A stretch of 64,000 nt of DNA from Pseudomonas sp. MH9.2 (GTDB taxonomy: Bacteria; Pseudomonadota; Gammaproteobacteria; Pseudomonadales; Pseudomonadaceae). Numbering within the stretch: the stretch's first letter is position 1; each line of letters begins with the position of its first letter. This document shows positions 59,189 through 64,000 of the stretch, in pieces. The notes under the pieces are model-generated. The model searched no databases. It was not told where the DNA came from and saw only the letters and a program-made list of their open reading frames with translations. The position numbers were made by a program, and so were the translations under genes. The stretch lies in assembly GCF_034353875.1 (NCBI RefSeq), contig NZ_CP133784.1, forward strand, positions 4,554,501 through 4,618,500. Direction: 5' to 3'.

Positions 59189-60199
59189 ATGCATGATTTG
59201 CAAATAGATGGTTTCAAGAAGACCGACGAGAACTCGGCGATGGTGCTGTTGGTCGACGATCAGGCAATGATTGGTGAAGCGGTGCGCCGTGGGCTGGCCA
59301 ACGAAGATAACATCGATTTCCACTTCTGTGCCGACCCGCATCAGGCGATTGCCCAGGCTATTTTGATCAGGCCGACGGTGATTTTGCAGGATCTGGTCAT
59401 GCCGGGCCTCGATGGTCTGACCCTGGTGCGTGAGTACCGCAACAACCCGCTGACCCGCGATATTCCGATCATCGTACTCTCGACCAAGGAAGACCCGCTG
59501 ATCAAAAGCGCGGCCTTCGCGGCCGGTGCCAACGATTATCTGGTCAAGCTGCCGGACACCATCGAGTTGGTGGCGCGCATTCGTTACCACTCTCGCTCGT
59601 ACATGACTCTGTTGCAGCGTGATGAAGCCTATAGAGCCTTGCGCGTCAGTCAGCAGCAGTTGCTCGATACCAATCTGGTGTTACAGCGCTTGATGAACTC
59701 GGACGGCTTGACTGGCCTGTCCAATCGTCGGCACTTCGACGAGTACCTGGAGCTGGAGTGGCGCCGGGCACTGCGTGAGCAAAGCCAGATCTCGTTGTTG
59801 ATGATTGATGTGGACTACTTCAAGGCCTTCAATGACAACTTTGGCCATCTTGAAGGTGACGAAGCACTGCGTCAGGTCTCCAGTGCGATTCGCGAGAGTT
59901 GCGGTCGATCTTCCGATCTGCCAGCGCGTTACGGTGGGGAAGAGTTTGCCCTGGTGCTGCCAACCACCTCACCAGGCGGTGCGCGGCTGCTGGCCGAAAA
60001 GCTGCGCCAGACCGTGGAGGGCCTCAATATCCCGCACATTTTCTCTTTGCCGGGCTCGATCCTGACTATCAGCATCGGCTTAGCCACCATGATCCCGCAA
60101 CCGGGCTCCAACAGTCGCCAACTGATCATGGACGCCGACAAGGGTTTATATTCCGCGAAGAACAATGGACGCAATCAGGTGGTGGTGGGGGTTAGCTGA
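59189..60199 (+). CDS. wspR: Diguanylate cyclase response regulator WspR
   Basis: Output of the Wsp system, making c-di-GMP when phosphorylated. The 336 residues have a receiver with Asp68 in LQDLVMPG, a linker helix and a GGDEF domain. The active site is GGEEF (249-253) and the inhibitory site RSSD (240-243) is present, so both activity and product inhibition are expected. It starts 48 bases after wspF with AGAGCAGGAG. Confidence 0.95.
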   Translation: MHDLQIDGFKKTDENSAMVLLVDDQAMIGEAVRRGLANEDNIDFHFCADPHQAIAQAILIRPTVILQDLVMPGLDGLTLVREYRNNPLTRDIPIIVLSTKEDPLIKSAAFAAGANDYLVKLPDTIELVARIRYHSRSYMTLLQRDEAYRALRVSQQQLLDTNLVLQRLMNSDGLTGLSNRRHFDEYLELEWRRALREQSQISLLMIDVDYFKAFNDNFGHLEGDEALRQVSSAIRESCGRSSDLPARYGGEEFALVLPTTSPGGARLLAEKLRQTVEGLNIPHIFSLPGSILTISIGLATMIPQPGSNSRQLIMDADKGLYSAKNNGRNQVVVGVS

Positions 60200-60332
60200 T
60201 CCGTTGCGGCATCGGCGGTGGAATCGTGCAGCGCAGAAACTCCCGTAAGGCCTGCCCAATGGACTGCCTTAGCGGTCGGTGGTGAGTTATACTCGTCGGC
60301 TTTCAAAAGTTCGCCTACGAGTGCTGCCCACC

Positions 60333-61428
60333 ATGGAAATCAACCCGATCCTAAACAGCATCAAGGACCTGTCCGAGCGTTCTGAAACCATTCGGGGGTA
60401 TCTTTGACTACGATCAAAAGCATGAGCGTCTGACTGAAGTCAATCGCGAGCTTGAAGATCCTGCTGTCTGGAACAACCCCGAGTACGCACAGAACCTGGG
60501 CCGCGAGCGTTCCTTGCTGGCGCAGATCGTCGACACCCTGGACGAAATGTCCTCTGGCCTGGTCGACGCCAAAGACCTGCTGTTGATGTCCGCCGAAGAA
60601 GAAGATCAGGCTGCCGTGGACGACGTGGCTGCTGAAGTCGAGCGCTTGCGCGAGTCGCTGGAGAAGCTGGAATTCCGTCGGATGTTCAGCGGCGAGATGG
60701 ACGCCAACAACGCTTATCTGGATATTCAGGCCGGCTCTGGCGGTACAGAGGCTCAGGACTGGGCCAACATCCTGCTGCGCATGTACCTGCGCTGGGCGGA
60801 TAAACGCGGTTTCGACGCCACCATCATGGAATTGTCCGCGGGTGAAGTCGCCGGGATCAAAGGCGCGACTCTGCACATCAAGGGTGAATACGCCTTTGGT
60901 TGGTTGCGCACCGAGATCGGTGTGCACCGCCTGGTGCGCAAGAGCCCGTTCGACTCGGGCAACCGTCGCCACACCTCGTTCTCGGCCGTGTTCGTGTCGC
61001 CGGAAATCGATGACAACATCGAAATCGACATCAACCCGTCGGACTTGCGAATCGACACCTACCGTTCCTCCGGTGCCGGTGGTCAGCACGTTAACACCAC
61101 CGACTCGGCGGTACGGATTACGCACATACCGTCCAACACGGTGGTCTGCTGCCAGAACGAACGTTCCCAGCACGCGAACAAAGACACCGCGATGAAAATG
61201 TTGCGGGCACGCTTGTATGAGCAGGAAGTGCAGAAGCGCAATGCCGCTTCGCAGGCCCTGGAAGACACCAAGTCGGATATCGGCTGGGGTCATCAGATTC
61301 GCTCGTATGTGCTCGACCAGTCGCGGATCAAGGATCTGCGTACCGGTATCGAAAGAAGCGACTGCGTCAACGTGCTCGACGGCGATATCGATGAGTACCT
61401 TGTGGCCAGCCTCAAGCAAGGGCTGTAA
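60333..61428 (+). CDS. prfB: Peptide chain release factor 2 (programmed +1 frameshift)
   Basis: RF2 terminates at UGA and UAA. The first 24 codons (60333-60404) end at an in-frame TGA at 60405-60407; reading continues in the +1 frame from GAC at 60406, giving a 364-residue protein, the normal RF2 length. The downstream part contains the RF2-specific SPF motif ([12 protein letters not shown]) and the GGQ loop ([16 protein letters not shown]). Because the first segment is short, automated annotation may start it late, at 60514. A possible -10 TATACT at 60288-60293 precedes it. Confidence 0.96.
60394..60408 (+). promoter_or_regulatory. Programmed +1 frameshift site of prfB
   Basis: The classic RF2 element: an internal Shine-Dalgarno-like GGGGGT (60394-60399), three bases, then CTT TGA C at 60402-60408. 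When RF2 is scarce, the slow UGA lets the ribosome slip from CUU to UUU and read GAC. Autoregulation is well established for this family. Confidence 0.96.
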
Positions 61429-61512
61429 TCCCAAGCCCTGATACAGCAGCCCCGATTCAAGTCCCTCGTCCTGATGGCGAGGGCAACGAACCTGCGATGG
61501 AAAATTTAAGAC

Positions 61513-63015
61513 ATGAGCGACCAACAACTCGACCCGCAAGACCTGCAACAGGAAGAAAACAGCCTGATCGCCCTGCGCAAGGAAAAGCTTGCTGCCGAGC
61601 GCGCCAAGGGCCAGGCCTTCCCCAACGACTTCCGCCGCGACAGCTACTGCAATGATTTGCAGAAGCAGTATGTCGACAAGACCAAGGAAGAGCTGTTGGC
61701 TGCAGCGATTCCGGTCAAGGTCGCGGGTCGCCTCATGCTCAACCGTGGCTCGTTCATGGTGATTCAGGACATGACGGGTCGCATCCAGGTCTATGTCAAC
61801 CGCAAGACGTTGCCAGAAGAAACCCTGGCGGCGGTCAAAACCTGGGACCTTGGTGACATCATCGCCGCCGAAGGCACCCTGGCGCGTTCCGGCAAGGGCG
61901 ACCTGTATGTCGAAATGACCAACGTGCGGCTGCTGACCAAGTCCCTGCGCCCGCTGCCGGACAAGCACCATGGCCTGACCGATACCGAAACCCGCTATCG
62001 TCAGCGCTACGTTGACTTGATCGTCAACGAAGAAGTACGCCACACCTTCCGCGTTCGTTCGCAAGTCATTGCGCACATTCGCAGCTTCTTTATGCAGCGC
62101 GATTTCCTTGAAGTGGAAACGCCGATGTTGCAGACCATCCCGGGTGGTGCTGCGGCCAAGCCTTTCGAAACGCATCACAATGCACTCGACCTGGACATGT
62201 TCCTGCGTATCGCGCCAGAGCTGTTCCTCAAACGTCTGGTGGTGGGCGGGTTCGAGCGTGTATTCGAGATCAACCGCAACTTCCGTAACGAAGGCGTTTC
62301 GACTCGGCACAACCCCGAATTCACCATGCTTGAGTTCTATCAGGCATACGCTGATTACGAAGACAACATGGACCTCACCGAGGAGTTGTTCCGCGAGCTG
62401 GCACAGCTGGTTCTGAACAGTACCGACGTGCCTTATCAGGGCAAAGTGTTCCATTTCGGCGAACCGTTCCAGCGTATTTCGGTGTTCGCGTCGATCCTCA
62501 AGTACAACCCGGACATCACTGCGGCCGACCTTGAAGACATCGACAAGGCGCGTGCTATCGCCAAGAAAGCCGGTGCTGCCGTTAAAGGCTTCGAAGGTCT
62601 GGGCAAGTTGCAGACCATGATTTTCGAAGAGCTGGTCGAGCACCAACTGGAACAACCGACCTTCATCACCGAATACCCGTTCGAAGTGTCGCCGCTGGCA
62701 CGTCGCAACAATAACAACCCGAACGTCACCGACCGCTTTGAGCTGTTCATCGGTGGCCGCGAAATCGCCAACGCCTACTCCGAGTTGAATGACGCGGAAG
62801 ACCAGGCCGAGCGCTTCCAGGCTCAGGTTCGCGACAAGGATTCAGGGGACGATGAGGCCATGCATTACGATGCTGACTTCGTGCGTGCGCTGGAGTACGG
62901 CATGCCGCCAACGGCCGGTGAAGGTATCGGCATCGACCGGCTGGTGATGCTACTCACCGATGCACCGTCGATTCGTGACGTGATTCTGTTCCCGCACATG
63001 CGCCCACAAGCGTAA
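61513..63015 (+). CDS. lysS: Lysyl-tRNA synthetase (class II)
   Basis: Charges tRNA-Lys. The 500 residues have an OB-fold anticodon-binding domain (about 60-170: [26 protein letters not shown] in two strands) and a class II catalytic domain with motif 1 ([15 protein letters not shown]), motif 2 ([18 protein letters not shown]) and motif 3 ([13 protein letters not shown]). The prfB-lysS order is common in gammaproteobacteria. Gap to prfB 84 bases; strong terminator follows. Confidence 0.98.
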   Translation: MSDQQLDPQDLQQEENSLIALRKEKLAAERAKGQAFPNDFRRDSYCNDLQKQYVDKTKEELLAAAIPVKVAGRLMLNRGSFMVIQDMTGRIQVYVNRKTLPEETLAAVKTWDLGDIIAAEGTLARSGKGDLYVEMTNVRLLTKSLRPLPDKHHGLTDTETRYRQRYVDLIVNEEVRHTFRVRSQVIAHIRSFFMQRDFLEVETPMLQTIPGGAAAKPFETHHNALDLDMFLRIAPELFLKRLVVGGFERVFEINRNFRNEGVSTRHNPEFTMLEFYQAYADYEDNMDLTEELFRELAQLVLNSTDVPYQGKVFHFGEPFQRISVFASILKYNPDITAADLEDIDKARAIAKKAGAAVKGFEGLGKLQTMIFEELVEHQLEQPTFITEYPFEVSPLARRNNNNPNVTDRFELFIGGREIANAYSELNDAEDQAERFQAQVRDKDSGDDEAMHYDADFVRALEYGMPPTAGEGIGIDRLVMLLTDAPSIRDVILFPHMRPQA

Positions 63016-63025
63016 AAATGTGAAG

Positions 63026-63053
63026 AAGCCGCCTCGCAAGGGCGGCTTTTTTG
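63026..63053 (+). terminator. Intrinsic terminator of lysS
   Basis: AAGCCGCC (63026-63033), loop TCGCAAG, GGCGGCTT (63041-63048), continuing as a six-T run to 63052. Confidence 0.93.
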
Positions 63054-63091
63054 TATTCGTCAGACAACCCGCGTGAAGCCATTCGCAGCGG

Positions 63092-63172
63092 GACGCGTAA
63101 TGGCAAGCTTGCTCCCACAGTAGACCGCAGTATCTCTGTAGGAGCGGACGTGTCCGCGAAGGCGTCCGTCCA
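63092..63172. repeat. Inverted pair of REP-like sequences between lysS and the TetR gene
   Basis: One unit ends GGCAAGCTTGCTCCCACAG (about 63102-63121); an opposite unit begins CTGTAGGAGCGGACGTGTCC (about 63136-63155) and continues GCGAAGGCGTCCG with internal stems. The two cores face each other, as in a REPIN. Confidence 0.7.
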
Positions 63173-63199
63173 GGCTACAACCAAAAAGGAAAACCTGTT

Positions 63200-63931
63200 G
63201 TGAACCGTGCGATCGCTCAAAAGGGGGCTGCTGGCGTTGCCACAGCCGTAGCGCAGAGTGTTCAGTATCAAGGTCGCAAGGCCATTCGACAGGGCAGTGA
63301 GCAGCGCCGACAGGAGATCCTCGACGCGGTCATGCGCATTGTCGTTCGCGATGGCGTGCGAGCCGTGCGTCATCGTGCGGTGGCCGCCGAAGCCAGCGTG
63401 CCCCTGTCAGCCACGACCTATTACTTCAAAGACATCGATGACCTGCTCACCGATGCTTTTGCCCAATACGTCGAGCGCAGCGCGGCCTACATGGCCAAGC
63501 TGTGGGAAAACACCGAAGTGATCCTGCGTGAAATGGTTGCCCGAAGCGATGGCAGCCCTGGCGCTCGAGCCCGCCTGGCCGATGAAATCGCCCTGATGAC
63601 CATGGAGTACGTGCGTCGCCAATTGATGACGCGCCGCGAGCATCTGATCGCCGAGCACGCCTTCCACCATGAGGCCTTGCTCAACCCGAGACTGGCCCTG
63701 CTGGTCAGTGCACATCAGGAGATTTTGCTGCAAGGTACAGGTCAATTCTTCCAGGTGATGGGGTCTTCGCAACCGCATCAGGATGCACAAGTGTTGACGG
63801 GGATAATCAGCCGGATGGAATATCAGGGCCTGCTCCACGGCCCGCAGCCTCACGCAGACGAAGAAATGCTCGGCATCCTCACCCGCCACCTGCATCTGGT
63901 GTTGGGGACCACGACACCTGTTTGCGAGTGA
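63200..63931 (+). CDS. TetR-family transcriptional regulator
   Basis: A 243-residue regulator. After a flexible basic N-terminus of about 30 residues comes a TetR helix-turn-helix: RRQEILDAVMRIVVRDGVRAVRHRAVAAEASVPLSATTYYFKD (read in two stretches), then an all-helical ligand domain. Start GTG at 63200 after AAAAGGAAAAC. Ligand and targets are not known; the following exported protein gene begins 25 bases after its stop and may be co-transcribed. Confidence 0.88.
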   Translation: MNRAIAQKGAAGVATAVAQSVQYQGRKAIRQGSEQRRQEILDAVMRIVVRDGVRAVRHRAVAAEASVPLSATTYYFKDIDDLLTDAFAQYVERSAAYMAKLWENTEVILREMVARSDGSPGARARLADEIALMTMEYVRRQLMTRREHLIAEHAFHHEALLNPRLALLVSAHQEILLQGTGQFFQVMGSSQPHQDAQVLTGIISRMEYQGLLHGPQPHADEEMLGILTRHLHLVLGTTTPVCE

Positions 63932-63956
63932 ATATGCGTATGTTCAGGAAAACCCG

Positions 63957-64000
63957 ATGAAAGCTTGGCGCGTGGCCATTGCCTTGTCGTTCGTGTTATT
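63957..64000 (+). CDS. Start of an exported or membrane protein (truncated by the window)
   Basis: ATG at 63957, preceded by CAGGAAAACCC, opens a frame MKAWRVAIALSFVLL that runs off the window. Two basic residues followed by a hydrophobic run look like a signal peptide or membrane anchor. The family cannot be assigned from 14 complete codons. Confidence 0.55.
   Translation, partial: MKAWRVAIALSFVL

Noticed and set aside
60361..62655. 764-codon open frame on the minus strand opposite prfB and lysS
   Set aside because: It lies antisense to two certain genes, its protein matches no family I know, and long antisense frames are expected from the codon bias of GC-rich genes.

Overview
The window is chromosomal DNA of a fluorescent Pseudomonas, most likely of the P. 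fluorescens group. This rests on its GC-rich codon use, on Pseudomonas-only families (DUF3509, the zinc-ribbon protein next to guaB), on Pseudomonas-type REP sequences (TGTAGGAGC core), and on the runs guaBA, mltF/purL, ffh/rpsP-rimM-trmD-rplS, xerD-dsbC-hom-thrC, recJ, wsp and prfB-lysS. All assignments come from reading the sequence and remembered family motifs; no database search was run. I see no tRNA, rRNA, CRISPR array, prophage or insertion sequence.

Layout. (1) 1-28.3 kb is mostly core housekeeping. It holds GMP synthesis (guaB, guaA), a Tat-exported multicopper oxidase with tadA, the transglycosylase MltF and the purine genes purL and purT. Also here are two Nudix hydrolases, an L,D-transpeptidase, a gamma-carbonic anhydrase, an MFS carrier, a CorC/CNNM protein with YpjD, the SRP GTPase Ffh, the rpsP operon, XerD, DsbC and the threonine genes hom-thrC. 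(2) 28.4-34.0 kb is a three-gene signalling locus matching RocS1-RocR-RocA1 (SadS-SadR-SadA): a BvgS-like hybrid kinase, an EAL phosphodiesterase response regulator, and a convergent LuxR-type regulator whose 3' end overlaps rocR. (3) 34.2-40.6 kb holds a DUF3509 protein, a periplasmic binding protein, a class III CoA-transferase, yaeQ, recJ and an Old Yellow Enzyme. (4) 40.6-50.6 kb is a minus-strand polyamine/GABA-type catabolic island: a ydcSTUVW-like ABC importer plus gamma-aminobutyraldehyde dehydrogenase, a second related dehydrogenase, an APC permease and a LysR regulator. REP elements sit at two of its internal gene junctions. (5) 51.6-60.2 kb is a complete wspABCDEF-wspR operon. (6) 60.3-64 kb holds prfB with its programmed +1 frameshift, lysS, a TetR regulator and the first codons of an exported protein.

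How parts work together. The Roc locus (a predicted c-di-GMP hydrolase) and the Wsp locus (a diguanylate cyclase driven by a surface-sensing chemosensory array) are opposing inputs to c-di-GMP about 18 kb apart. guaBA, purL and purT supply purines, including the GTP that WspR uses. The ydc-like island would import a polyamine or related amine and oxidise the resulting aminoaldehyde.

I did not find a convincingly undescribed multi-gene system. The best leads are regulatory: a near-perfect palindrome upstream of the APC permease, REP elements at junctions of the ydc operon, the hairpin between guaB and guaA, the tandem hairpins and short open frame before hom, and the overlapping convergent rocR/rocA1 ends.
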